Shown one piece after another: positions 37,922 to 50,300 of a DNA stretch of 64,000 nucleotides. The notes beneath the pieces were generated by a model. The model saw only the letters and a program-made list of their open reading frames with translations. It did not search any database and was not told the DNA's origin. Origin of the DNA: Sclerurus mexicanus (taxonomy: Eukaryota; Chordata; Aves; Passeriformes; Furnariidae); contig VWZF01003012.1 of assembly GCA_013396755.1 (NCBI GenBank), positions 285,159 through 349,158 of the forward strand. The letters are read 5' to 3'. The position numbers were made by a program, and so were the translations under genes. The number at the start of each line of letters is the position of its first letter. Positions within the stretch are counted from its first letter, which is position 1.

Positions 37922-39085
37922 TGTGTGTGGACAGTTGACCCTAGCTCGATGCCAGATGCCCACAAAAGCCACTCTTATCCTTTCCTCCTTAGCTGGACAG
38001 GCATCAGTCACCAGTTACCATCATGGGCAAAACAGGCTCGATTTGAGGAAATTGTTTATTTGTTGCAAATCAAATCAGAGTAGATTAATGAGAAATACAA
38101 TGAAATCTTAAAACACTTTCCCCCCACCCCACTCTTTTTCCCGGTCTCAACTTAACTCACAATTTTCTCCACCTCACCCCACACAATGGCACAGAAGCAC
38201 AAGCAATGAGGGTTGTGGTCAGTTCACCACACGTCTCTGCTGCTCCTTCCTCCTCAGGGGGAGGATTCATCACACTCTTCCTCTACTCTGTCCTTGGGTC
38301 CCTCCTGTGGGAGACAGTTCTCCATGAACTTCTCCAACATGAGCCCTTCCCACTGGCTGCAGGTCTTCACAAACTTCTTCAGCATGGGTCCCCTGCAGAG
38401 TCCCAAGTCCCACCAGCAAACCTGCTCCACCATGAACTCGTTTTCCCTGTCAGGAATGTGCTCCAACACAGACTTTCCACAGGGTCACAGCCTCCTTTGG
38501 ACATCCCACTGCTCTAGTGTGGGTTCCTCCAAGGGCTGCAGATCTCTGCCCCACCATGGGCTTCTATGGGCTTCAAGAGTACAAACTGACTTAACATGGT
38601 CTTCACCATGGGTTGCAAGAGTATCTCCGCTCTCGCACATGGAGGACCTCCTGCACCTCCTTTTTCCCTGACCTTGACGTCTGCAGGGCTCTCATGTGTT
38701 CCTACTCCTCTTTTCTCTAGCTGTGGTTGCTGATACACAGTTTCCCCCCCACCTTCTTAAATACATTATGCTGGAGGTGATAGCACCATTGCTGATTGCT
38801 TAACCTTGGCCAGTGGTGGGTCTGTNCAATGAAATCTTAAAACACTTTCCCCCCACCCCACTCTTTTTCCCGGTCTCAACTTAACTCACAATTTTCTCCA
38901 CCTCACCCCACACAATGGCACAGAAGCACAAGCAATGAGGGTTGTGGTCAGTTCACCACACGTCTCTGCTGCTCCTTCCTCCTCAGGGGGANGCTCTGTT
39001 GGACACAGAGAAAGCTTCTGGCAGCTTCTCACAGAAACCACCTCTGTAGCCATCCTACTACAAAAAGTTTGGCAGACCTGCTGAG
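37922..39085 (-). mobile_element. ERV LTR, minus strand, disrupted by a misplaced contig
   Basis: By recollection it resembles an abundant avian ERV LTR. The left edge (TGTGTGGACAGTTGACCC) corresponds to the LTR 3' end and the right edge (TACTACAAAAAGTTTGGC) to a diverged 5' end. The middle holds a series of imperfect GC-rich repeats with CTCCAACATGAGCCC / CTTCAGCATGGGTCC-type units. On the minus strand a TATA-like box is the complement of TTCTTAAATACATTA near 38755. Positions 38827-38991 are not part of the LTR order but a copied contig between two Ns. The frames of up to 152 codons here are products of its low stop content. It lies directly against the + strand CR1. Confidence 0.75.
38826..38992. 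other. Misplaced 165-base contig between two single Ns
   Basis: Bases 38827-38991 are an exact copy of 38098-38262, flanked by an N at 38826 and an N at 38992. The LTR sequence to the left (ending GTGGGTCTGT) and right (starting GCTCTGTTGGACAC) would join with only a short missing piece. A small overlapping contig was therefore probably placed into a tiny gap by the assembler. Confidence 0.9.
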
Positions 39086-39383
39086 GGTGAATGCATCTCT
39101 CCAGGACATAGGTTGTCAGGAGTGCCTGTTGCTTCTTCATGAGGCTGGGACAGACAAACTGTTGTTTTGCAGGTGTGCCATGGTCGAAGAATTGTGTCAT
39201 CAGGTGAGGGAGCTATGGGAAGAAGTGAACAGGCTGCATAGAATATGAACGCTGCATAGAGTAAATGAGACAGAGAGAGACCAATTATTTTCAGAGACAT
39301 TACAGTCTCAAGACTCTTGGAAGTCTAGAACCTCCATTGTAGTGGAGAAGCCAAAGATCAACGGACTTGCAGCTGACCAGAAA

Positions 39384-40700
39384 CATGAGGGAGAATAAAA
39401 AGAGTTTTTTCAAATATATTACTGGCAATAGGTAGTATAGAAATATCACTAAGCACATTAGACGATGAAGATGGTGACCTCACAAACAGGGACAGAGACA
39501 GGGCAGAGGTGTTTAACACTTTCTTTGCCTCTGTCTTCCACACTGATGATGGACCAAGGGGGTCTCAGTGCCTGAGCTGGAGGACCATGACTGAGAATGA
39601 TCAACTCCCAATCAACCCTGAAATTGTGTGAGATCTGCTGCTCCAGCTGGATCACTACAGATCTATGGGGCCTGATGGGATTCATCCCAGAATCCTTGGA
39701 GAGCTGGCTGATGTCATCACAAAAATTTTCTTGATGATTTTGGAGCAGTCTTGGGAATAAGGAGTCATCTCAGCTGACTATAAGCTGGTGAACGTTGTCC
39801 AGTTTTCAAGAAGGGTAAGAAGGAGGACCCTGGAAACTACAGGCCTGTCAGTCTCACTTGAGTGTCTGGTAAACTTATGGAGAAGATTATCTTGCAATGT
39901 ATTGAAAAACACCTGAAAGACAACACAGTCATTGGTCACAGCCAGCACGGCTTCATGAGAGGAAAGTCCTGCTTATCAAACCTGGTTTCCTTCCATGACA
40001 AGGTGGATCACCCAGCTGATCAAGGGAAGCCAGTTGATGTCTCTTTTTGGATTTTGGTAAACCTTTCCATACTGTCTCTCACAGGATCCTTCTGTACAAA
40101 CTGCCCAGCACAGCTGGATAAACACACCATGTGGTGGGTGAGCAATTGGCTCACAAGTTGAGCACAGACAGTAATAATGAATGGGGTAACATCAGTGGTG
40201 ACCTGTCATTAATGGGGTTCCACGGGGCTCCTTCTTAGGCCCTGTGCTCTTCAACATCTTCATAAATGACTTGGATGCAGGGCTGGAAGGAATACTAGGC
40301 AAGTTTGCAGATGACACAAAAGTGGGAGGAGCTGCTGACTCCCTCGAAGGCAGGGAGGCCCTGCAGAGAGACTTCGATAGATCAGAGGACTGGGAAATCA
40401 TCAACCATATGAAGTTCAACAAGGGAAAGTGCCAAATTCTGCACCCTGGATGTTCATACAGACTGGGGAATGAGATGCTGGAAAGCAGTGCCACAGAAAG
40501 GGACCTGGGGGTTCCTGGTCGATGACAAGTTGAATATGAGTCAGCAGTGCCCTGGGCAGCCAGGAGGGCCAATCCCATCCTGGGGGGCATCAGGCAAAGC
40601 ATCGCCAGCTGGTCATGGGAGGGCATTGTCCTGCTCTGCTCTGCATAGGGCAGCCTCACCTGGAATATTGTGGGCAGTTTTGGGCACCATGATATAAGAA
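39384..40700 (+). pseudogene. CR1 ORF2 reverse-transcriptase pseudogene
   Basis: The frame shifts several times, but ordered LINE reverse-transcriptase landmarks are readable: NKKSFFKYI near 39394, RAEVFNTFFASVF near 39500, GPDGIHP near 39668, NYRPVSLT near 39836, a palm motif-A remnant LDFGKPFHTVSH near 40052 (first Asp kept, later Asp of the usual AFD changed to His), and catalytic FADD at 40304-40315. Longest intact pieces are 39862-40161 (99 codons) and 40244-40525 (93 codons). An intact CR1 protein would carry endonuclease plus reverse transcriptase in one chain of roughly 900-1000 residues. The endonuclease is absent and several stops interrupt the rest, so no active enzyme can be made. 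The frame on the minus strand at 40192-40737 is an antisense shadow. Confidence 0.88.
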
Positions 40701-41133
40701 AGACATTATGCCACTGAGAGTGTCCAAAGGATGGCAATGAATATAGTAAAGGGTGTATGAGGAGCAGCTGAGATCACTTGGTCTGCTCAACCTGGAAAAG
40801 AGGAGACAGAGGGGAGAAGTCTATGACTTCCTTGTGAGGGGAAGATGAGAGACAGGCACTGATATCTTCTCTATGGTGACCAGTGACAGAACTCAAGGGA
40901 GTGGCCTGAAGTTGTGTCAGAGGAGGTTAGGGTTGGAAAAAGGTTCTTCATTCAGTGGGTGTTTGGGCACTGGAACAGGCTCACCAGGGAAGTGGTCACA
41001 GTACCAAGCCTGAGAGAGTTCAAGAAATGCTTGGACGATACTCTCAGGCACATGGTGTGACTCTTGGGGATGGTCCTGCGTAGGGCCTGGAGTTGGACTT
41101 GATGATCTTTGTGGGTCCCTTCCAACTCAGCAT

Positions 41134-41150
41134 ATTCTGTGATTCTGTGA
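41134..41150 (+). repeat. CR1 3' terminal octamer repeat
   Basis: Two perfect ATTCTGTG units plus A mark the exact 3' end of the CR1. Such short direct repeats are the usual CR1 terminus in place of a poly(A) tail. Confidence 0.9.
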
Positions 41151-42815
41151 CCCTCAATACACCATGTAAAGCACTTCAAATCATGACTATTTCAATCAGC
41201 TGGAACACTGAGGCTCAGAAAAGATTTTTTTATACATCTTATGGCAACTTATTCACTGCCTGTATTATGAGCTTTTTATTAATTCTTGCGATGATTTTGT
41301 TAATTTCTTGATTCCATTTTCCTAGAGGCACACAAAGCATTAATGGTCCACGTGCAGCTCAGAGAACTTTATTAAATGATAGCCTTTATACATACACAGC
41401 TTTGCTTACAGCACATCAGGTTTCCATACCTCACACATGAGCCTATCAAGAGGAAAATGATTCTGTAGTTTTCATTTGTGCCTGGGTAAACACCACATCA
41501 ATTTAGCTAACTCCTGATCTCTGAGCTGTTTCTCAAGGCAGTGAAGCTGACACTATGTGAGGTTTCTGAGAAGACAGAGATACCCCAGTAACAACCCTAC
41601 AGATGCATCATTGAGACATTCTTCCCCCTTGGAAACTGAGCTCTTTGCTTGTCCAGGCCAGATGTCAAGGAAAGACTAAAGAATGAACAGCCCTGAGAGT
41701 AAAGCTGGGCAAAACATCATGTACTTGAGCTTTTTTTTCAGGTAAGCTGCACACTGAACAACTGAATTTTTGTTATTATTGTCAAATGCCTAGCTTTTTG
41801 GCACTAAATTATAGTGCTTAAGGTTCTTGCCACAGCATTCTCAATCTACTTAGAAGCACATCAGAGCCTGTTTTGAAGAGTTCCTTCAAGAACTTCAGAG
41901 TGTTTTCTGTCTAGGTCAATGAACTCAGGCAATTTTTCAGCCAAGGTCATATAACATCAAATGTATAGACGAACTGATACAGAATCAGATCCATAGGGTT
42001 TATTTCTGCATATTCTCAACCTTGGTGGAGTTAATTAACTTTTCTTAGACTTTCTCTCCAGTTTTATAGTATTGAAGATGTTTAGAGATGATTAATATTT
42101 TGAAAATGCTCTTCAGGTGCCAGAAGTTGAGGATTTGTTTCCTGTGGTAATTATTTTTCCCTTTGCTAGTCTTCCAACTTTCAGAGAGTATTTTTTTCCT
42201 TTAAGTGTATCAGGAAGTTTTTACTGATCTATTTAGTAAAGTGAAAAAGTCTGACTTCATGCTAGCTGCAACTTTTACTACCAAATTCCTTCTCTTACTT
42301 TATAGTTTTGGTAAGTTCCAACATGAAGCATTTAGAAATATTACCTTCTTAAATTAGCATTTTCATTCTTCATAGCCAGAAAATATGACCTGATCAGCTG
42401 TACAGGAAATTGTTGCTGTTCAAAATCTGTGACAGACCAAAAGCAGATAATGATTTTTCAATCAGGACATGGTCTTCAGGATGTGTTGCTATAATCACTT
42501 ACACATGGCCACTTTTCAAAAACATAAAGTCTTTCCTCCTCCCTCACTTACACTGAACACTATAAATTGAAAATCTCTACCTCATTTTTTTTCTTTTTTT
42601 CCATTTTGCCTTTTTCTTTTTGCATTAGTAAAGCACTGTTAAAGTATTCTATGTAAGACAGAAAAGCTCTTTCTTGTTTTAGCTAACAGTAGTGCTGAAA
42701 GATTTCATTTTAAAATAGAAATAGTCTAAACTGAGAATGTCAGAGTTAAACCTGCTTCCTAATTTTAGTTGAATTTAAAGACTCAAATCTCTGGTTGCAT
42801 AGTCACTTGTACAGT
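41151..42815. other. Non-genic stretch, no repeat family recognised
   Basis: AT-rich DNA after the CR1 tail. Only short chance frames are present. No exon, RNA gene or retroelement recognised. Confidence 0.45.
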
Positions 42816-43380
42816 TGTCTTAGTTCAAGGGGGGAACTAAGATATCTATGTTGACCAAGAAAAAAAATAATCCCTCTCCCTTTAAATTTAGAAAAGAAAA
42901 CAAAACTTTAATCAGGAAATAGGTATATATATATATGGAAAAAAGATAACAGTTCTCAATCACAATACATTTATATGTATCTCCAGAAGAAAAACCTAAA
43001 CCCCAACAGCTTGTAATAAAATCTTCCCCCTTCCCAAACGATAAGAAAAAAACCCAGTTAAACTGTCTCTTAGCTATTCCCAAAAGGGACTGCAATTGTA
43101 TCTAAGGACAGCAGGAGGCGATGTTGCACCTCAGCTGCTGGTCTCTGTCTCTCCCAGGGGATGCAGTTNAGTTCTACTTCTGCCTAAGCTCAGAGAGCCC
43201 CCTTTTTCCAGTTATGACACTAAGCTAATATGTTACAAGGGCAACGTGTCTGTAAGGTTTCACTGCTCAGGACAGTGGCCTTTTAGATTTATGAGGCTCC
43301 AACCAACATCAGGGTACCCTTGTGATAGAAGACACACAGTTGGAATCCTGGGTTTCTGGAATTTGCAATAAAAAATCACG
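42816..43380 (-). mobile_element. ERV LTR, minus strand, with one N
   Basis: Left edge TGTCTTAGTTCAAGGGG; the block then resembles an avian LTR by recollection, with the distinctive AAACGATAAGAAAAAAACCC segment near 43037 and CTCAGCTGCTGGTCTCTGTC near 43131. On the minus strand a CATATAAATG box (complement of about 42968-42977) precedes an ATTAAA signal (complement of about 42908-42913), the order expected of an LTR. An N sits at 43169. The right limit is uncertain, between 43360 and 43500. The 91-codon frames on either strand show no recognisable protein. Confidence 0.6.
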
Positions 43381-46300
43381 GAGGAGTGTGGCTCAAACCA
43401 GGCAGCATACCAAAGTGTGGGGCAGCTCAGGGCATTGCTGGAGCTCACACAGGAATTGAGCTGAGCTGGGCAGAACAGAGCTCAGATTTTCACAGTGCTA
43501 AACCACAAGTTTAACAGCAAAATTTCAAAGTACCACTGTAAAATTTTGATTCTGCTGAAGCCAGATCCTGATGGTGATTAGGCTTTAAACCTAGGTCTGA
43601 ATACTAGCCAAGATAAAATCCAATGATACATCTGAGGCCTGCATCCTCTTTTTATATCCCTTAAAATATCTCTGTGGTGGCTCAAATGCTTTAGTGAAGT
43701 TAATGAAAACACAACGTTGCAGATTCCTGAGACTTTTCATGTGACTTCTCATCTGCTCTTTAGTTCTCGGTGGTTTTTGCTGGTTGTAATGCAGCAATAT
43801 TGATGCTTGCAAGAGAAGCATTCAATTTCCTGCAATTACAAAAGAAAATTCAGATTTCTTCTTCTTGTAAAGTGAGTCCAAAGATAGAAACACAGAGGGA
43901 GCTTCATGAGCGATTTAAAAGTGAGCTGAGGACAGCTAAACTGTTAGATTAAATGGTCCAAAGAAACGTACAGTCAGGTACCTCTGTGATGTGTAGTTGA
44001 GAAAAGCTACAACTGAAGCATGATTCATTTGAGGGTTTTAATACTAGGCTTGTCGAACTGTTCAAAGAGTATTCTAATAGGAGAACTTAATGACACAGAG
44101 AAAACTGCTATTTAACATTCATATTTAGTCATTGGCTCACAGTTTAAATTCAAAGATATCATCACGTTGTATTTATTTTTGCTGAGTACCTTTTGATATT
44201 TGTTTTTAAGGTGGGGTAAGCCTAAAAGAAGTGTTAATGAGCAACAGATTATATTTCCTTAAAATTTATAAATATTTTAAGTTTATCTCATCTTTTGCAT
44301 ATCCTATGCAGTTATACAGCAAAATTTTTTTGAGCAAAACAAGAATATTATTTAGGAAAAAAAGACAATTCATACCATATTACAGGGAATCTGAATCGTT
44401 TGTTGTTAGCTTACACAGAGGGAAATACATGGTAATAGCTCGTGAACATGTGTCTCCTGAACCCCTCTATTTGCAAGTGTGCTATCCTCCTTCAGACTGA
44501 GTGCACCTGTTAAGCCCACATTACAGACTTCAGTTACTCAGCAGGACTGAGATGAAATTTGAAGAAGCATGCCCTGTGCAACACATAGCATTTGTCCATG
44601 CTGAGCAGTCTTTAGCTACCAAAGGCTGGAATATCTTACCTTATGGGTGGTTCCATCATCCAGCAGAAGGTTCTCCATATCTCCAGCTGGCTTTTGTTTC
44701 CCTCTCTGAGTTTAGTTTAATCAGAACCGTTCTGACTGTGTTTTCAGAGTTGTAGATATACAGCACTGCAGCAAACTTTCAAACAGAAAGGTCACTTAGT
44801 TGTTGTTGCCTCATGATGCTGTGGACATTTCCTCAACTGTTTAGATAAGCAAGAAAATCTCTTGTCCTCTTCTGTGCTGCCAGAGCAGCACATAATGGGG
44901 AGCATGTTTTATGAAGACTCAGGGTCAGTGTTTTTGCAGATTACGCTCTGAGGAGATTCTGTCATACAAATACTAAATCAAAAGCTTTTTCCAAGGGCTG
45001 ACTCTGAATTTGGTAGTGTCCAGAGCAAAATTTTGTTTCCTGTTTGCCTTCCTTCACAACCACTTTTTGGACTATTTCACTGAAAATTACAACCAAATAA
45101 TAGTACTGTTAGAAGCAATTCTAATGGCATTACATAGAATAACAATCATCTTACTTACAGTAAAAATCACAAGTAATGTTGTTATCCAGACAGAAAATGC
45201 CAATCATTTTTCTATGCCTTGAGGCTACAACAAAACCGATGTGACTTCTAGGTGTTCAAAAGACCTATGGCATTAGAAAACCCCACATAGTAAGAAGAGC
45301 GATGCAATGAAGTACTTTAGGATCTAATACTTATAAGGAGTGTTTATGCAGATGGAAACCTTCTGACCTTTTAACCAGTGACACTTGGGTGTATTACGCT
45401 GAAGTTACCTAGAGTGGGTGAGCCTAGCTCCTGTTTTGACTAATACATATTCACAGAAGCCATAATTTAGCCACAGAAATAGGAAAAAAAGGCACATGAA
45501 GGAATTAAAGAAATAATACATTAGGGCTGTTCACAAAACACCTATGGTTTGTTTGCTTTTAAGTCTACATTTTTAGAATGAAAAATGTGCTGTGAATTGA
45601 ATGAAGCAGTACTCAGAGGGGAAACCTTGCTTTCTCCAGCCTGGCAGTAATTTTTTAGTCTCATTGACCCAACTCCAAGGTTCTATATGTAATTTCTTCC
45701 TTATCCTGAATGTAAAAATTACAAAAGTGAGCACTGAAAATAAATAACTTTGCAAAAAGACATGAAATTATTTTTATATGTATATATGAGAATATATAAC
45801 ATTATATTTCTTTCTAAGTATAATTTTCTTTTTCCCTATTAATCTCTAAACAGAATATTTTCCTTGTTGTCTTGAGAATCCTTTGGGTTTGTATAGTCTT
45901 TCTGAGTAAGTGGTTGAGGAGGAAGATAGCTGGTATTTCTTATTTTGTCAGTCTTGATCTTATTTGGCTGCTTGAGGGTAAGAGATCATACGGCTGGCTG
46001 AAATGCAGTATCTACCCTCAGGAGGTAGCTGGAGCATGATGATCTAATTTCTATTGACTCTACTTAGGACATTCAAAATCATTATTTAAAGAACAGTAAA
46101 TATGGTTCTTTATGCCTTGAAGCCAATAGGCCAGATTAAAGTGGGAGGCCCCAAAGAAAAGTTATGCAATGGGTACTCTAATCTCTTTGGTTTCTTAGCT
46201 ACAGAAACTACTGGATTGTGATCCACTCAGAATTAAAAAGTGTACAAGCAAAAATAAGGCTATCAACAACTGCATGTTGTTCTGTGTTACAGGTTATGTT

Positions 46301-48159
46301 TTGCCCAGACAATTTCAATTCAGGGTTTAAGCTTTAACAAAGTATTCCTTGTTTTACATGAGTTTGTGCGAGCTCCTAATTTCAGTCAGAGATTTACTCA
46401 GTCTATCACACCCATAAACAACTGTTCTGTCTACACCAATGGCTACTTGCATTGCTCCTCCCTAATTAGAGATGAATCAGAACCAAAAGTTGCTGTCAGT
46501 TATACGCTTTCATTTTTATTTTTTGTCCTTATTTTTTTCTATTTCTTAAAATAATTTTACAAAACAAGCAAGTTATAATTAAAATAAATGAAGTGTCAGA
46601 TATACTATCTCTTACCAGAAAGTGCATTGCTTTATGGCTGATCAATACCTGTTGCTCAATGAAAGACAGTAAACAGATTATCATAACAAGTATCTTCATA
46701 ATCCATGACCATTTTATGAAAAATAGTAATTACTATCTTTGCCTCTATAAAGAATTATCAATATTCAACCCAGAAGATACAGCCCTGTAGGCATTTGCAG
46801 TTAACAGTAACTCTTCATGTCCTGAAGATTAGCAGTGTTGATATTTTCCTGTTGGTTTTGATTTAAGGAATGGTCAGAACAGTTGATTTTTCTTATCCAG
46901 TGGAGGTCAGTTCACAGGGATCTCTACATACTTTAAAAATTAATTATCATTGACATTACTGCAGTGCCTGGCTGAAGTTAAAGCTCAAGAAAACTTTCAT
47001 TTTACTTATATGTAGAAAAAGTATTCCAAAGGATTTGTGTAATCCCCATTAATGAAATACAAAAAGAGAAGCAGTGTTGTGAAGGGCATTAATCAAGACA
47101 GTTTGGTTGTTGTCAGAATCAGGAGTAGAGATCTGATCTCCTCAGTTCTTGCCGAGGTGATTTAGCTGACATGCTATGAATGATTTATCGGATGCCTGAG
47201 ATTTCTTTTCATTATTTTCCATCCAGCATGTCCCTGTTAAAGAACAGATAAAAGATTTGTGTTTGGTAGCTCACTGCCATGCCATGAAAATTTTCAAGTC
47301 AGTAATGTCTTTTCCATACCTTGAACTTCGTCATGCCAAGACACTGGATACAAAGAACATTTCTGCAAATTACCTTGATACAGGAGTAAATAATAATCTG
47401 TCTCAGGAAGGATTTATGCATTAAAAATATCATAACTGTTTTTTCTATACAAGCGGCTTTTTTCTTTTTTTTCTGTGGAGGAGGGAAGTGGATTAGGAAT
47501 TAAATTATGAAGAAAGATTTATGGAAGATTGAACTTTTGAGGAGGCTGGTATCTCAAAGTAATGCTCTGCTTTATAGGTTCACTTATCAAATGACCCTGA
47601 GAAATGTAAATTATAAATCTCATTAGAGACTGATGACATAGCATGCAAATTTGTAATAACTATGCAGGCAAAGAGAATAAATGTAGATGTCTTAAACATT
47701 TACTTAACTAACTCATACTCCTGTTTTCTTCAGAAATACATTCTGCATTTCTTTTATTACATTTTATTATTAAGTTTCTTCATGTAATTGACCTAAGAGA
47801 TTAATAAATAACTAGATACTTGCGCATAAATGAAATCAAATACAGTCTCAGAACTGTAGTCAAGTTAATTTGTGGAGCCACTAGAGATTATCTGTGTTGC
47901 AGATGATCATAGTGACTGAAAAGAAGGCTGTAAAGGACAAGAACTGTTCCTCTACTCCAGAGGTATTTGTTTAATTTGTTCTTTTGAAAGTTTTAGTTTT
48001 TTAGTTAGGAATCCCATGTCCTTTTGATGTCTACATCAGCACTTCCATATCTTAAACTTTATAGAGTTTTTTCATTAAATCTAAGTGCAGTTTCTCTTAC
48101 TGCACCACAAATCTGTTTTTCTGCTGTAGCCACCATAGACAACAGTGTATATGATTTCT
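43381..48159. other. Non-genic stretch, possible conserved patch at 47130-47720
   Basis: AT-rich and free of recognised repeats. The part 47130-47720 has evenly mixed sequence with motifs such as POU octamer ATGCAAAT at 47643-47650 and might be constrained, but this is a weak inference. All open frames are under about 90 codons. Confidence 0.4.
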
Positions 48160-48790
48160 TTCTTTCCCATTTGAAGTAGTCCCTTACATATTTAAAGACA
48201 ATCATCATTTTGCCTCAAGCCTTTTCCCTCTCCACCCCTCGGCACTCTCAGCTCACACAATCTTTTTATGTTTAGACTAAACAAATCCAACTATTTCAGT
48301 CTTTCTTCATAGCTTGTGTTTTGCAGATGCCTCATCATTCTTTTTTCTCTACTTTGGATTGTCTCCAATTTGTTACACATGATTTTTTTAAGTGTAGTGC
48401 CTAAAACTGGTCATTATAGTGCAACTCCAGTCTCAGTAAGGCTGAGAAGAATGAAAAATTCTGGTGTCTGATAATGTTTTTGCCATTTAAATGCTTGTCA
48501 AACATTTGACTTATTTTATGTGTGTTGTTTTTTTCTTCCCAAAAGCATCTCACTGCTCATTCACCTGCTATTTGCAGTCCACTTTAGTCCCTGAGGTCTA
48601 TATTGAAGACCTATTACCTTGTCAGTCCTTTGCTGCCTGGTATTTCCTGTTTGTGAAACTAGTTATTCCCTGCAAAGTGCAGAGCTGCAAAACCAACTAA
48701 ATGAATTGCATCCTCTTTTTTTTTTTTTTTTTAGATCATGTTTTCAGTCTACCAAAGTCACTGTGAATTCTGATTTTGTCCTCCATTAGA
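48160..48790 (-). mobile_element. Ancient CR1-like LINE remnant
   Basis: The + strand reads like a heavily diverged reversed CR1/L3-type 3' ORF2 segment. Blocks include CTTACATATTTAAAGACAAT, TTTAGACTAAACAAATCCAA, TCTTTCTTCATAGCTTGTGT, CTTTGGATTGTCTCCAATTT and AGTGTAGTGCCTAAAACTGG, in the order expected of that region. Decay is much greater than in the other CR1 copies, so this insertion probably predates them. No frame survives. Limits are approximate. Confidence 0.6.
48716..48734. repeat. Poly(T) tract, 19 bases
   Basis: Nineteen T interrupt the right part of the ancient CR1-like remnant. Possibly slippage growth, or a later poly(A)-tailed insertion whose body is not recognisable. Confidence 0.95.
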
Positions 48791-50283
48791 CTTGTAGAGA
48801 TCCCATCTTAGCATCATCTTAGAAAGCAGTATTCTTTCAAAGGCTTGTTGTGCTCCTAATGCCCAGTGGAGTGGTGTTTGCTTGGTGTGGAGCAAGACTT
48901 AGGACTACAACACATGGACTTTGATGATCAACTGATAGCTAGGGGAATTATGCTATGCTGAATAAATCTGTTGGCTAGCTACTGAGGATATGTTTTTCTT
49001 AAACACACTGCTTGAAATCCGTGCAGTTTTCACTTTATTTAGTTTCAAGATCAGGTGTCATGGGTTTACAATCTCCAACAGAAAACTTCACCAAAACAAG
49101 ATTACACCTTAGAATAGGGTAGAAGCTGCCTGGCAGAGGAGGGCCACATCTGCAGTGAATCATAGTAATATAATAATTGCTTAGTAGTTCCACAGAAACC
49201 TCAGCATTCAGATCTTGCTCTCCACTGACAAATTCTACAAAACTTGAGATTCTTTTGGGGTTTTTGTTTCCAGTGCTATTATTTCAGGGTTTGAGATTTA
49301 TGGGTTGGTTAAGAATTAGTCACTGAAGGAATTTATGAATCATTCTGAATAATGAATAAATTATTGCCTTATTGTAAACAGTTTGTGAAAATGAACAAAG
49401 GAAAAAATAAATTTTAAAAATGATAATTCAATCAACTCCAATAAGACTTTTAGCCATCTTTTAGACCTTTATAGACCAGGCAACAAAAACAAATGTGAGG
49501 GCTTAATGTAGAGTCCAGAGAAAGCCAAAGGTACAGTCAGGATTAGACTTCTTAGCTTTTATTTTTTGGTTTGATGATGATTCTAGTTTTGTTTCCACAT
49601 TAGTTTAGGTATTTAGAGTCCTTGAGGGAAGGAGTATGGATGAAATGCCTTAGAGAGCCATGCAAATCTCAAATTGCAATACCAACAGGCTTACCACAAA
49701 AGAGGAAAACAGTGACAACAACAGCAACAATGACAGGTCGAGGCTTAGGGAGCAACACTTGACATTGCTTTGCAATTTACCTTCACTGTGTGGTTAGACA
49801 AAATTACAATCCTGTTGCTCTGACTGCTAATTCCAGAACTCTGTGTGTACACAATACAGCATAGATTTGGCATCACAGAATCGATATGAAATGCAGAGCA
49901 TAAAGCACAAAGCACCTTGTAAGAAAATCAGAAAGGTAGGCTGAGAACATTGTGGGATAGGGTGTTTATTTTGGACAACTGTCTTAAAAAGAAATGTTAA
50001 CTCTTTATGTAGGTCTACCAGCAGGAACTGCCAAAAATGTGTAAGAAGAAAGATTATCCACAACCCAAATATTGGATGCAAAACCAGAAAATCAAATTAA
50101 CAGAGTAAGCTTTAGAAGTATGAAAAACAAACTTGAAGAAAAGAACTAGGAGAGCTGAACACTAATATTCTTTATATTCAGCTAGAAGTCAGATTTCATC
50201 AGTTCTCTCAAAAGCAGAGATCAGCCATAAGCAAATCTTTAGTACAAGGGGCTGAGAAAGGTCCACAGTAAAGGCTTCAAATC

Positions 50284-50300
50284 AAAAAAAAAAAAAAAAA
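50284..50300. repeat. Poly(A) tract, 17 bases
   Basis: Seventeen consecutive A after ATC and before GGCTGTAGGG. No retrocopy body was recognised to its left. Confidence 0.95.

Larger units (their letters stand above)
39180..41150 (+). mobile_element. CR1 LINE, 5'-truncated or internally deleted, complete 3' end
   Basis: This is the best CR1 copy in the window. It runs left to right and ends with two ATTCTGTG octamers plus A (41134-41150), the diagnostic CR1 3' tail, preceded by TTGTGGGTCCCTTCCAACTC. The body from about 39384 encodes a broken ORF2 reverse transcriptase. Before that, 39180-39383 translates, with one stop, to a heptad-like sequence (QVRELWEEVNRL) resembling the coiled coil of CR1 ORF1. 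If that is right, the element lacks the endonuclease region. CR1 normally moves by target-primed reverse transcription and is often 5'-truncated. This copy is dead, with several stops and frameshifts. Confidence 0.88.

Noticed and set aside
38206..38671. 103- and 152-codon open frames, serine- and leucine-rich
   Set aside because: They fall wholly inside the minus-strand LTR, whose C-rich repeats have few stop codons. No domain is recognisable.
40192..40737. 181-codon open frame on the minus strand
   Set aside because: Antisense to the CR1 reverse transcriptase, whose sense strand shows clear LINE motifs.
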